From the NCBI GenBank assembly GCA_036925085.1, contig JAUPFP010000016.1, forward strand, positions 4,406,903-4,470,902: a DNA stretch of 64,000 bases, written 5' to 3'. Under the pieces are notes generated by a model. The model had not been told where the DNA came from and made no database searches. It saw nothing but the letters and a program-made list of their open reading frames with translations. Shown here in pieces: positions 34,301-40,582 of this stretch (the stretch's first letter is position 1; every line of letters begins with the position of its first letter). Made by a program: the position numbers and the translations under genes. Source of the DNA: Brachycybe producta (Eukaryota > Arthropoda > Diplopoda > Playtdesmida > Andrognathidae).

Positions 34301-36303
34301 GAGCCAATTGGATTCGTTTTCGTCATATTTTTTGCATTGATTGTGGCTATTCAATTTGTGGGTATGATGTTTCATCGCTTCGGAACATTGTCACATATTT
34401 TAGCTTCGACGGAAATCTCTTGTTGTAATCGTAAAGTAGAGGAAATGAGCGACGATGCTTTCATACAGCGGAATGCCGTAGAAATTGCTCGCGCTTTTCA
34501 AGTGAGTTATGGTTTTATTTTTATGACAAGGGCTCGTGATCAAACAATTACTTTTCTCGAAGGCCTACAAAAGTAACTTGTTCGATCACTTTGCCATAAT
34601 TTAATGAGCTTTTAGTTTTTGTTTTTTAAAAAAAAAGATAACTTTAATTTTAAAAAGTTAATTAATTCAAGTCATTAAAATTGAATTTTGTTTGAATTGT
34701 TTTCTAGCGTTTGCGTGGTTTAGATGGTGAGGACGAAGGAAGTGAGGATGGAAGTGGTAGTGACCACGCCGTTGGACGTCGAAAAACCATCCACAATTTA
34801 GAAAAATCTATGAAAAGAAAGCAAAGAGTTGGAACTTTGGATGTCGCATTTCGGCAGAGGTTCTTTAATTTGAATGCAGAAGGCAAAATTGAAGGTAGTG
34901 TATATGGTTCATAATTGTTAATTGTTAATGAATGGAAAGATAACTTCACGCACGTCCAAACACAAAATATGTTTAAAAAAAATCTAAACAGCGTGGTTAA
35001 AATCGGCCACTTCGAATCTTTTCATAAGAAAATACATTTCAACCAGGGCGTGTTGTAAGAAGTTTTTCCAATGTCATGTCCAATTGATGATCGTAATTCA
35101 GTTATCTCACTATAAATTTCTCACATCCTGTTTGAACTGAATCTATTTGACTCCTGGATGTAACTAACTTAAAATCTAACATTAATTAACTAAAATAAAT
35201 ATTAGATTGGTAGGAAAATAATTGCGGTTTTTGTTTTCTCAGCTAATAACGAAATTTATGAATTAATAATTAACTTTATGAATTGAAATAAGCCCCATTA
35301 GAATTGGCACATTTTTGCCAATTAATTACAAGTTTATTTATTCCGGTGGTGTAAAATTCCGGAGTTCTGAACTTGATAAAATCTCGAAATGCATTTTTTG
35401 GCAGCAGCTAATGTTGTTGAAGATATTTGTTTCTTGTCCATTTTCAATTCAATAGCCTAAATAGAAACACAATTAACAATAAAACCAAAATTAATGTTAC
35501 TCAAATACAGACTGCAAAATGCACTTGTTTGTTTGTGTTAAACAAACACAATGAAATTACACTTATATTGAAAACAATTGAGTTTCAATCGCAGTAAACA
35601 AAAACCGCAATTATTTTACTACAAATCTAATATTTCAAAATGAGCATAAAATTTAATTAATAATTATTTAATTTTTCTGGGTGCACACTTTTCATTGGCC
35701 AAGTGCACACTGTGTCCAAATGCACACTAAAATAAGTTCTGATTTAAACCATAATCCAACCACCTGCAACTTCATTTTGCAGTTGAAATCGACCACTCAA
35801 ACGTGGTCTTGTGTGCCCAAAGGTCTTAAAGTTGTATGGACCCATTTTAGCTTTAAAGAAATTTGAATGAAAAATCTTAGAAATTTCTTGTAAAATCGAC
35901 ATAAGCTGCTTCCCCTAATTATTATCGAGATTTTATTAATTAAAAGTTTTTAAAGTATTGTTTTCAACTTTCAAAAGGAACGCCTGTCTTGAATGGGATG
36001 CGTAAGTTAAGTATGCGTCGAGAAACGATGCAAGCATTGGCACACCGTCGAAACACGATGTTTAATGCAGATCGAGAGCGTATGCGAACTCTGGGTGCTC
36101 GCAACAGTGTACAACCTAATCGGAATCGGCACCGACCTACAGTGCCGCATGCTTCGGCCGTATTTCCACAAGGAAATGGTAATCTGATGCAGGGAATTTC
36201 AAACGAAGCATTTGATCACAGTAGCGAAGAAGACAGAGAATCAAGATCTTCGAGACTCTCTTCACGAATGCAAGTCAACGAAGAAGTCATTAACCAAGTG
36301 TGA
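22160..36303 (+). CDS. CHS1: Chitin synthase, arthropod CHS1 (kkv) type; 20 coding exons with one alternative pair; gene-level entry
   Basis: Plasma-membrane family-2 glycosyltransferase that polymerises UDP-GlcNAc into chitin for cuticle and trachea. Joined exons: 22160-22320, 23126-23355, 23455-23633, 24290-24973, 25701-26123, 26669-26865, 26961-27040, 27641-27749, 27825-27978, 28656-28866, 28965-29165, 29244-29470, 29762-29929, 30123-30428 or 30576-30881, 31692-31933, 32394-32572, 33353-33720, 34271-34501, 34708-34894, 35978-36303. All introns are GT-AG and the frame holds throughout, giving 4,863 nt including TGA. Residues below are numbered from the first visible codon. CATMWHET is at 605-612, LDGDIDF at 773-779, EDRW at 878-881, QRRRW at 915-919 and WGTREV at 1098-1103. 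The length (1,597-1,620 aa) suits the family. The coiled coil and alternative exons point to CHS1 rather than the gut enzyme CHS2. Any 5' UTR or upstream first exon is not located. Confidence 0.96.
22692..22762. repeat. Hairpin in CHS1 intron 1
   Basis: GGAAGTGCTAAG followed by T-rich sequence and CTTCTTAAATTTGG pairs with CCAATTTAAGAAA, A-rich sequence and CTTAGCACTTTC. Almost no loop, about 33-bp arms. Confidence 0.75.
23126..23355 (+). CDS. CHS1: CHS1 visible exon 2: WDVF motif and first membrane segment
   Basis: Residues 54-130 (phase 2 in, phase 1 out). The family motif WDVFREIPIE starts at residue 64. A hydrophobic segment (about 92-108, IFAYVLTFIVVLCTGVV) is the first transmembrane helix, followed by SKGSVLFMASQI, typical of arthropod CHS. 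The acceptor is TTCCAG/T and the donor C/GTAAAT. Confidence 0.93.
23455..23633 (+). CDS. CHS1: CHS1 visible exon 3: second membrane segment
   Basis: Residues 131-190, ending in phase 0. QAQWIWALAFTYLFPEIFTFL (from about 149) is the second transmembrane helix, followed by RSARMCVFKSFRRPHLEDVFM as in arthropod chitin synthases. It is separated from exon 2 by a 99-bp intron. Confidence 0.94.
23690..23863. mobile_element. FB-A-related foldback in CHS1 intron 3
   Basis: AAGTTTGTTAGAAACTAGAA left and TTCTAGTATCTAACAAACTT right, with poly-A/poly-T flanks. A similar short foldback is in intron 15 (32140-32270). Confidence 0.7.
23870..24245. repeat. Interspersed repeat with GACCACTCGAGTYGACTGCCA, in CHS1 intron 3
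   Basis: GGACCACTCGAGTCGACTGC and GGAAAGTGGTCCTA recur in intron 14b at 31394-31576 with a few substitutions. The downstream part (CTGCCACAGGCCTT) also recurs near 31118. Confidence 0.6.
24290..24973 (+). CDS. CHS1: CHS1 visible exon 4: N-terminal membrane cluster
   Basis: Residues 191-418, the largest exon (684 bp, phase 0/0). It begins VCLFETLHTVGMALLAF and holds the near-invariant LPELDAVKGAMLTNCVC. Several hydrophobic helices follow, around IDILAIVAQSSGLYVWPIV, SIVLISFGWWENYV and FVSCWKMAVFFAAMVGFV. The less conserved loop (NVDRFGFLKN to LHSTEPELES) probably faces outside. Acceptor TTTTAG/G, donor CAG/GTTCGT. Confidence 0.95.
25111..25196. repeat. Foldback hairpin in CHS1 intron 4
   Basis: AGTTCTAGTGACATTTTCGT, CTAAAAGGGAACATAAGG, a 7-base spacer and the inverse CCTTCTTATGTTCACTTTTA, GATGAAAGTGTCACTAGAACT. 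About 39-bp arms with few mismatches. Confidence 0.85.
25235..25500. mobile_element. FB-A copy, degenerate, in CHS1 intron 4
   Basis: AATACTAGAAGAGTACTTTT left and AGTTACTCTTCTAGTTTATA right, with AGAGCAGAATGACCAGTGCT as the eroded terminus. Confidence 0.6.
25701..26123 (+). CDS. CHS1: CHS1 visible exon 5: last N-terminal membrane helices
   Basis: Residues 419-559 (423 bp, phase 0/0). It contains GFSYAFPVNLTIPVTISLLI and WLLWLLSQTWITLHIWIPKC, both strongly conserved membrane segments of arthropod CHS. CERLASTERLFVTPMYN leads into the cytosolic catalytic domain. The tail NRRRDEEDEVKTK is charged. Confidence 0.95.
26176..26560 (+). repeat. 36-37-bp minisatellite in CHS1 intron 5, about ten units
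   Basis: Unit approximately CACCAAAGTGCTTTAAGGTG, CTCTGGAGTAGAGAGAG. Later units alternate two subtypes (GCTCTGGAGTAGAGAGAGCA versus TGTCCTGGAGTGGAGTTGGA), giving a 73-bp higher-order pair repeated exactly once. It fills most of the intron. Confidence 0.92.
26669..26865 (+). CDS. CHS1: CHS1 visible exon 6: start of catalytic domain (CATMWHET)
   Basis: Residues 560-624 plus two bases. An acidic linker (DLDIDGNPDDRD, then YETISEHTES) leads to ITHIFACATMWHET. CATMWHET at 605-612 is the arthropod/nematode chitin-synthase signature at the beginning of the catalytic region. EMMEMLKSI follows. The donor is AG/GTAAAT. Confidence 0.96.
26961..27040 (+). CDS. CHS1: CHS1 visible exon 7
   Basis: An 80-bp exon covering residues 625-651. 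R/MDEDQSARRNAQKYLQ and DPDYYEFE are conserved in the CHS catalytic domain. It sits after a 95-bp intron; the donor is A/GTAGGT and the phase is 1. Confidence 0.95.
27150..27435. mobile_element. Foldback MITE family FB-A copy in CHS1 intron 7
   Basis: ACTAGAACAGTAACTGAATC left; GAGCTACCTTTCTAGTTTCT and GAATAATCAGAGTTCGAGGG right. Most of the 600-bp intron is this element. Confidence 0.75.
27641..27749 (+). CDS. CHS1: CHS1 visible exon 8
   Basis: Residues 652-687. THIFFDDAFEMSDENEDEN is the conserved family segment, completing the codon split after YEFE in exon 7. It continues with FVHSLVRVIDEAAR. The acceptor is TTTTCAG/C. Confidence 0.96.
27825..27978 (+). CDS. CHS1: CHS1 visible exon 9
   Basis: Residues 688-739. 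It carries PTPYGGRLVWTLPGKTKM, the PYGGRL...TLPGKTKM substrate-region motif, and KIRHRKRWSQ. A 75-bp intron, the shortest in the gene, separates it from exon 8. Confidence 0.96.
28140..28655 (+). other. Pyrimidine-rich body of CHS1 intron 9
   Basis: Strongly C/T-biased on the + strand, less AT-rich than other introns, with an open frame of Ser/Leu/Phe (28336-28578) that has no homology I recognise. Treated as intron. Confidence 0.6.
28656..28866 (+). CDS. CHS1: CHS1 visible exon 10: LDGDIDF (nucleotide/metal-binding aspartates)
   Basis: Residues 740-809. VMYMYYLLGHRLME leads to ENTYILTLDGDIDFQPHA. Aspartates 774, 776 and 778 lie in the family-2 glycosyltransferase motif expected to bind UDP-GlcNAc and metal. 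It ends GAACGRIHPVGSG with the last glycine codon split. The donor G/GTCCGT is non-consensus, but the frame and homology of exon 11 support it. Confidence 0.95.
28965..29165 (+). CDS. CHS1: CHS1 visible exon 11
   Basis: Residues 810-876. LMQWYQKFEYAMGHWLQKAT, HMIGCVLCSPGCFSLFR and RSNEARHYVQYDQ are nearly invariant in arthropod CHS. The acceptor is unusual: the intron ends in an adenine run before AG, with the pyrimidine tract about 15 bases upstream. The 98-bp intron and in-frame junction support it. Confidence 0.95.
29244..29470 (+). CDS. CHS1: CHS1 visible exon 12: catalytic EDRW and QRRRW
   Basis: Residues 877-952. GEDRWLCTLLLQRGYRVEYS holds the catalytic-base motif (E/D 878-879). YTHCPEGFNEF precedes QRRRW at 915-919, the processivity and product-binding motif. 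VPSTMANILDLL follows. It is the most conserved exon of the gene and nothing is missing from it. Confidence 0.97.
29762..29929 (+). CDS. CHS1: CHS1 visible exon 13: first helices of the post-catalytic membrane cluster
   Basis: Residues 953-1008 (168 bp, phase 0/0). GMLMIGTILGPGTIFLMLVG is the first and YNIVPILFFMIVCFICK the second hydrophobic segment of the five-helix cluster thought to form the translocation channel. Its phase-0 donor can join either exon 14a or exon 14b. Confidence 0.95.
30123..30428 (+). CDS. CHS1: CHS1 alternative exon 14a (membrane segment, WGTREV)
   Basis: 102 codons, phase 0/0 (residues 1009-1110). It starts LVFAQILSAGYALVMMAVLV, runs through GSFIVSAVLHPQE and SIPSMYLLLIIYSLINLNN, and ends SWGTREVLTKKTRE. 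It holds three hydrophobic helices of the post-catalytic cluster. It aligns without gaps to exon 14b, about 64 of 102 residues identical by hand count. Arthropod CHS1 genes are known to use mutually exclusive exons here; that the two are used exclusively in this organism is inference. Confidence 0.94.
30576..30881 (+). CDS. CHS1: CHS1 alternative exon 14b (membrane segment, WGTREV)
   Basis: 102 codons, phase 0/0, interchangeable with 14a. It starts VIIAQILTSVYALVMMAVIV and ends SWGTREVLTKKSRE. Differences from 14a concentrate in the middle: VLHPKEFSCVYWGWLYWLS replaces VLHPQEVGCLVPSLLYYLS, adding tryptophans in and beside a helix. It is preceded by AAG with the pyrimidine tract well upstream (a weaker acceptor than the ACAG of 14a); the donor is GAG/GTTAGT. 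Confidence 0.94.
31140..31345. mobile_element. FB-A copy (left end lost) in CHS1 intron 14b
   Basis: TTCATGTTGATATCTTTTAA left; GAGCTACTATTCTAGTTTCT, then AGAATAACCAGAGCTCCAAA and ATCAGCTGCTCAT right. Confidence 0.7.
31394..31576. mobile_element. MITE with GCGACTTTTGGC / GCCAAAAGTTGC termini in CHS1 intron 14b
   Basis: Outer inverted repeats GCGACTTTTGGC and GCCAAAAGTTGC. Inner ones are GAAACCGACCACTCGAGTT and AACTTGAGTGGTCGGTTTT. Homologous to the intron 3 repeat near 23920. Confidence 0.7.
31692..31933 (+). CDS. CHS1: CHS1 visible exon 15: coiled-coil region
   Basis: Residues 1111-1190. It opens EVEEERRQAEENKKKQKQNN, a charged helical stretch, then LANLCSFMLCTHPKP. It ends LLKVQDTLDTMMKRLDYIER, the coiled coil characteristic of arthropod CHS1 and absent from CHS2. 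Confidence 0.94.
32140..32270. mobile_element. Short FB-A-related foldback in CHS1 intron 15
   Basis: GTTTGTTAGAAACTAGAATA and GTAGATA left, TACTATTCTAGTTTCTAATA right. Confidence 0.65.
32394..32572 (+). CDS. CHS1: CHS1 visible exon 16: low-complexity linker
   Basis: Residues 1191-1250. A basic start (LPPRRRSSFARS) is followed by an acidic and serine-rich stretch (EEGHDEEDNDDFSSSSGSDS). This is the weakly conserved cytosolic linker of the family. The frame is open across it and both junction phases fit. Confidence 0.9.
33149..33288. mobile_element. hAT-like MITE in CHS1 intron 16
   Basis: ACCGGTGATTTTCAAA left and TTTCGGAATCACTGGT right are near-inverse. An inner GCACACCGGGCACACGAGTG stem lies between them. 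A second partial copy of the same terminus (TAGTGATTCCAGAAAGGGCC) is at 33030-33050. Confidence 0.6.
33353..33720 (+). CDS. CHS1: CHS1 visible exon 17: WID motif and membrane helix
   Basis: Residues 1251-1373. RDDLLDPYWIDDKLLKRGPI, FWKDMLAKYLYPID and LSVELKELRNKAVFSFFMFN are conserved. ALFILIVFLLQL is a transmembrane helix. VNWPLGVKTNITF has an N-glycosylation sequon (NIT) on the side expected to be extracellular. The donor is AAG/GTGGCT; reading through it meets a stop within four codons. Confidence 0.95.
33757..34173. mobile_element. Foldback MITE family FB-B, copy 3, in CHS1 intron 17
   Basis: Both ends carry the perfect 14-bp palindrome GCCACTGCAGTGGC (33762-33775 and 34157-34170). The interior matches 3593-3925. 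It starts about 40 bp after the exon 17 donor. Confidence 0.8.
34271..34501 (+). CDS. CHS1: CHS1 visible exon 18: last membrane helix
   Basis: Residues 1374-1450 (231 bp, phase 0/0). EYLHLEPIGFVFVIFFALIV is the final transmembrane helix, with MMFHRFGTLSHILAST after it, a strongly conserved arthropod CHS segment. VEEMSDDAFIQRNAVEIARA follows. Confidence 0.95.
34708..34894 (+). CDS. CHS1: CHS1 visible exon 19: cytosolic tail
   Basis: Residues 1451-1512. An acidic stretch (GEDEGSEDGSGSD) is followed by GRRKTIHNLEKSMKRK and GTLDVAFRQRFFNL, the conserved cytosolic tail motif of CHS1. Confidence 0.94.
35202..35630 (-). mobile_element. mariner transposon relic in CHS1 intron 19
   Basis: Terminal repeats of about 35 bp (TTAGATTGGTAGGAAAATAA then TTGCGGTTTTTGTTT; the other end differs at about two or three bases) have the mariner-type ATAATTGCGGTTTTTG core. 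They are flanked by TA on both sides (35200-35201 and 35631-35632). At 429 bp, most of the transposase is deleted, leaving its C-terminus. Confidence 0.85.
35276..35405 (-). pseudogene. C-terminal fragment of a mariner transposase
   Basis: On the minus strand the frame reads KNAFRDFIKFRTPEFYTTG, INKLVINWQKCANSNGAYF and a stop. This matches the conserved mariner transposase ending (FY..GI..L..RW.KC...NG.YF). A stop lies a few codons upstream and the catalytic part is gone, so it is non-functional. Confidence 0.8.
35978..36303 (+). CDS. CHS1: CHS1 visible exon 20 (last): basic C-terminus and stop
   Basis: Residues 1513-1620, stop TGA at 36301-36303. MRKLSMRRETMQALAHRRNT is the conserved basic tail. 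The last 60 residues are Asn/Ser/Arg-rich and divergent. A candidate poly(A) signal (AATAAA) that does not lie in a recognised transposon is near 37508; no closer convincing one was found. Confidence 0.94.
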
Positions 36304-36634
36304 TTAATTAATTAATTAATTATTATGTCGGTTTCTCTTTTACATTTGAGAAACTCACATATAAAGACTCTTTTAAAACTCAAGAATGATATTTCATTTT
36401 GCATATAATTAGGAATTAATGCTCAGATCTTTTTTTGTTGTTTTGTCTTGTCGGAATTACAAATAATAAGACTTTAATTTAATAGTTAATTATACATCAT
36501 TGATGTGTCTTAATTAATTTAAACACTGCCCTTTAAAGCCTAAAGTGGACCAAATTTTTTAAGGTATTATTATAATGCTACAAGAATAGTTGATTGGTTT
36601 TATTTTTAAATTGTGCAATTTATTGAATTTTACT

Positions 36635-37052
36635 CATGGTCTCCAATGTATGGCTCGCGAGCCAATAGGAATTTCAGTTTTAGAACACTTTTTTTTTGGC
36701 AGCTTGCAAAATTCGTTTATAATAATTTTAAAGTGGGTTTAATGCAGAGAAATCTTCTCCGAACTATCGTTATTCTTTACTTCAGAAGGAAAATTATGAA
36801 AAATTTGAAAGTGTTTTAGAAACTAGAAGGATAACTCAATTACTTAAGGATATTTTCATGTTGATATCTTTTCAAGTAATCTTTTTATGTAATTTTTGTT
36901 TAGAAAAAGTTTATTTTGAAAGATTGCAAACATAAAAATATAATCAAGTGATTCAGCTATCTTTCTAGTTTCTAACGCAGTTTTAATTTTTTTAGTGTTG
37001 CTCTTTAAACGTAGAATAAAAAATTCGAAATAATAAAGTTGGAGACCATTTG
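36635..37052. mobile_element. hAT-like element (GGTCTCCAAT ... TTGGAGACC) hosting an FB-A copy
   Basis: CATGGTCTCCAATGTATGGC and TCGCGAGCCAATAGG at the left are typical of the common GGTCTCCAA...GGCTCGCGAGCC hAT MITE type. GTTGGAGACCAT closes the right. Everything between about 36755 and 37035 is an FB-A insertion. Confidence 0.6.
36755..37035. mobile_element. Foldback MITE family FB-A copy, nested
   Basis: GTGTTTTAGAAACTAGAAGG left; CAGCTATCTTTCTAGTTTCT right; ends CGAACTATCGTTATTC and GAATAAAAAATTCG. Confidence 0.75.
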
Positions 37053-37502
37053 CCTAATTTAAAAAATAACTTTTCAAAAAGTTATTTGCAATGTTTTTTT
37101 AAAGTGATTTTATCAGTCTAAACACAGCATAATATTTAAACAAAACTTGTAACTGTTTTATTATTAAAGCCAATTATGCATTTTGGACTGTTTAGAGGCT
37201 AATTAAATCCCCCTCTGCCAATCTTTTATTGATTGTAATAATTATAGCCTCCAAACAGCCTCCTTGACTGATTTTAGCATAATTTTTGGCCTTATTTATC
37301 ATGATAAGAAAACTGCCATATTTGTCCAATTATGTCACACTATATTATATTGTTTCTTAATTGTTTTTTTTTAATGAGAAGAAGTTTACTCGATTTTTGA
37401 CCTCACAAGCAACTTTTGACACACAAATTACATAGTTATTTCAATTTTTAAAGCGGAAATAATTTGTATGTAATATTTTGTAAGGAGATTTTGTTATCTT
37501 TA

Positions 37503-37513
37503 TTAAAATAAAA
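37503..37513 (+). terminator. Candidate poly(A) signal region for CHS1
   Basis: A TTAAAATAAAAATC stretch contains AATAAA about 1.2 kb after the stop and precedes a T-rich run. AATAAA is common by chance in sequence this AT-rich, and if real the 3' UTR would contain a nested transposon. Tentative. Confidence 0.25.
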
Positions 37514-37584
37514 ATCTTTTGTTTTTTATATTAAACCGATGAGTTTAAAAACGTGCTTGAATGCTTCGATTTGGGGCATCAAAA

Positions 37585-37703
37585 ATACAGCGTGTTCAAC
37601 GAGAAACGTAACCCCATGAAGACATGCTTAAGTAAACTACACTCGTAGACTTATATGTAGTAGCCATAGGTTGCAATACTTTTTGAACATCCTGTATTTT
37701 CAT
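37585..37703. mobile_element. Short MITE with AATACAGSRTGTTCAA termini
   Basis: AAATACAGCGTGTTCAACGA left and TTTGAACATCCTGTATTTT right are inverted. About 119 bp, no coding sequence. Confidence 0.6.
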
Positions 37704-37974
37704 GCTCAAAAATTAATGTTATTCATGTTAATCAATTAAGTTCCACATAGTAATTAATTTTGAAACTAGACACATTAATCTAAATTTCTGCAGAACTGAT
37801 AGAAGTGGATAAGTCAAGGAAAAGTAATTTTTTTTAGAAAAAATAGTAAATGAATCTGAAAATTAAGACTTACTAAAAAATTATAATCATAATTTATTCA
37901 TAACATAACGTCAGATCGAAAAAAAATATTTACCTGTTCTTAAAATAGACAATTCAATTTAAATAATTTCAATA

Positions 37975-38165
37975 AGTAAATAATTAATAAATAGAATAAT
38001 AAATAATTAATAAATAATTAATAAATATAATAATAAATAATTAATAAATATAATAAATAATAAATATAATAAATAATTAATAAATATAATAATAAATAAT
38101 TAATAAATATAATAATAAGTAATTATTAAATATAATAATAAATAATTAAAAATAATAATTTCAAT
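37975..38165. repeat. AT-only minisatellite (ATAATAAATAATTAATAAAT units)
   Basis: Roughly 190 bp of near-tandem TAATAAATA/ATTAATAAATA units with almost no G or C. Confidence 0.9.
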
Positions 38166-39394
38166 AATAAAAGTTTCCAATCAAAAGTGGTAAATCATTT
38201 ATTTTGCATACCTAGCCCTAATTTGGAACACCAGCAATTTTGCACATTTACTAGACTTCTAGGCAATATGCAAAATGCTTAAACAGTAATCCAATGAAGA
38301 AGGTGAATATTATGACGATAACGATGATATAGGCATTCTGCACACTGCCTGAAATAAAAAAAATGTAAACGTTAACATTCACAACCGATTAGGCGGTTTT
38401 GCACCTGTACTCAGCACTTTGCAAAACAGCTGGTTTTTCACTTTGACGGTAAAATACTATTTTGCTGTACAATGCTGTCACCTAGCGGTTTTTTTAAATA
38501 AACAAGCAGTGTTGTAAGAAATTTTACTGTAAATGTTTTCAACGCTCAAAATATATATAATTAACAATATATTCGTAGAAAAAAAACTGAAAAAAAAATC
38601 ATATTATTCACTAAAAGAATAAATAAAAATAATTAAGCTTAAAACTAAACTGCATCAAAGTTTTATTTTGATTTTATTGCTATAATCGTAATTTATAAAC
38701 AAATTGAAAGCCCCTATATGATCGGTAAAGTTCTTTAATAATCTTGTAACATTGTCAATCATATGTTATTTTTAACAGTGAGCGGGTTTTTTTTATCAAT
38801 ATGGCGGTCGTTTTGTGATTGATTTCTTCTGACTTGTTTATAGTTTTATCGTTAAAATCACGTTTTTATGCGTAAAAAAGTGTCTAAACAGTTTTATATT
38901 AGCTTACAGTTGATGTATATTGTATTTCTAATGTTGTTATCTTAGTGTTAAATGTGTTTTTAGATGTTTTACGCAATCTACAAAGCAAAGTTACCGGTAA
39001 GAATGGTTTAAAATCTCTTAAATTCAAGTGTTTTTATTGATTAATTCTGTCATTTTTGCATACAAAAGCGGTTGATTTATTGCCGGAAGATAATATAAGG
39101 GTTATTATGAGCAAATTTTAAGTTTGTAAATGATTTAAGACACAAAAAAAGACATATTTTGTGGATGTCTCAGGTGGGAAGGACGGTAATTTGAGTCTTT
39201 TTCTCCTCAGTTTTTCTGAAGGTTTCTTTCAATAATATTGAAAATTAGTCCCTTGTGAATCACACTTCCTGTTTTAAGACTTGAAATAAAAAATAAAAAC
39301 AGCTCAAAAAACGGTTTAAATAACAGCTGGGATTCATTTTCTTATTTATTTTTCTCTTGGGAAAACAATTATGAGATTTAATTTTGAGTACAGC
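38166..39394. other. Non-coding; possible promoter and 5' UTR exon inside
   Basis: Mostly AT-rich. A YY1-like AATATGGCGGTCG (38799-38811) lies about 190 bp upstream of a strong donor-like ACCG/GTAAGAATGG (near 38998). GCTGTCACCTAGCGG at 38474-38488 weakly resembles CTCF. No coding exon follows that I can recognise. Confidence 0.3.
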
Positions 39395-39612
39395 TCGATA
39401 GACGGCGCTGCGCTCGTATATTTAAGATTAATGATTTAGTTGCTCGGTAGATGGCGCTAGATGAGTTTTTTTTAAAAATCTGATTACTGAGTCGGTCAAT
39501 AGATGGCGTTGAAAGAAAACGACGCGGTAAGTTTTAAAAAAAAGTGCGGTATTTTCATAATTAAATAAGATAGAAGTTTATTTAATGTTACTATCGGTAC
39601 ATAGATGGCGCT
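39395..39612 (+). promoter_or_regulatory. Cluster of four AGAYGGCGYT (CTCF-core-like) motifs, same orientation
   Basis: TCGATAGACGGCGCT (39395), CTCGGTAGATGGCGCTA (39443), GTCAATAGATGGCGTT (39495) and TACATAGATGGCGCT (39598). Core-to-core spacing is 49, 52 and 102 bp. The core fits AGATGGCGC as recalled for insect and vertebrate CTCF. Function is inference. Confidence 0.5.
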
Positions 39613-40369
39613 GTGATTGTGATTGCTGTTTTATAATTTATAATGTAAAATTTAGAATTTCGTTTTAGGGGGTTTTTTTAATGATGAGTGAATTTCAAAG
39701 TACAAATTATGATTTTTTTCTCTCATTTCATGTTGACTTTTGAACCTTTGAATGAAACTTATATTTTTTTTTTGAAGCTGTTTCTTATTTTGTAAAAATT
39801 CGTGAGATCTAGAAATGAAGACATTTGACGCCATATAATTAGTGGTTATTTAGTTTAATCAGAAAAGATAAATTTTCTTTCTCCTTTCTTTCTCTTTGAT
39901 GTTACAAACAAATTTATTTCATGGTTGAAAAACTTGATATGTATGGTGACACTTCAAGGGGGGTCTTTACATTTATTATGATAGAAAGGGTGTCATGGGT
40001 GACTTTGTGGGCCAACTGTGGCTCACTGAAAGGAGTAACCTTTTTCCTTACTACAAGGCTGGCTGACTTCACACGAACCACTTTGTAGTGCCACAAAAAG
40101 TGGTCGTCTTTAGAATGCATATCAGATTTTCACACCAAGCCACACTGTTTTTCCTGTGCTACAATGAAGCTCGCCCACACTTGACAAACAGGCTATAGTT
40201 CTTTACACGAGCCACTTTGTGGCGCTACTCAGTGGCGTCACCATGTGCCTGATTTAAAAAACCAGCTTTAGTACAGATAAGGATCACCTCTGGTCTAATA
40301 TTAGGAATAGTTGGTCCACTGTAAGGAGCGATTATGGCCTACCATGGCCACATGTGGCATAAAATTACA
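39613..40369. other. Non-coding, with GCCACTTTGTGG repeat fragments
   Basis: Two to three related phrases (CGAACCACTTTGTAGTGCCAC near 40075, CGAGCCACTTTGTGGCGCTAC near 40208) suggest old repeat fragments. No gene. Confidence 0.45.
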
Positions 40370-40573
40370 CAGGCATTTAGAAATCGGGACGAACACAAGT
40401 TGGCTCCGCCCTTTTTATAACGACGGGCAACTTCTAATTGGTTTGTTGTGTGGTTCGACGTTGAAAAGGGCGGTGTATTGTGACGTCAAACTACATAACC
40501 AACCAATTAGAAGTTGCGCTCGCCATAAAAAGGGCGGAGCTAACTTGTGTTCGTCCCGATTTCTAAATGCCAG
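40370..40573. mobile_element. GC-rich foldback MITE (CTCCGCCC family), copy 1
   Basis: CAGGCATTTAGAAATCGGGA left and TCCCGATTTCTAAATGCCAG right. Within each arm lie TTGGCTCCGCCC and AACTTCTAATTGG; the centre has a perfect CRE TGACGTCA (40481-40488). It is flanked by an 8-9-bp AAAATTAC duplication. Confidence 0.88.
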
Positions 40574-40582
40574 TTAAAATTA

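Noticed and set aside
23126..36303. Chitin synthase as a pseudogene or CHS2
   Set aside because: All exons are open, junction phases agree and catalytic motifs are intact; the coiled coil and alternative exons fit CHS1, not CHS2.
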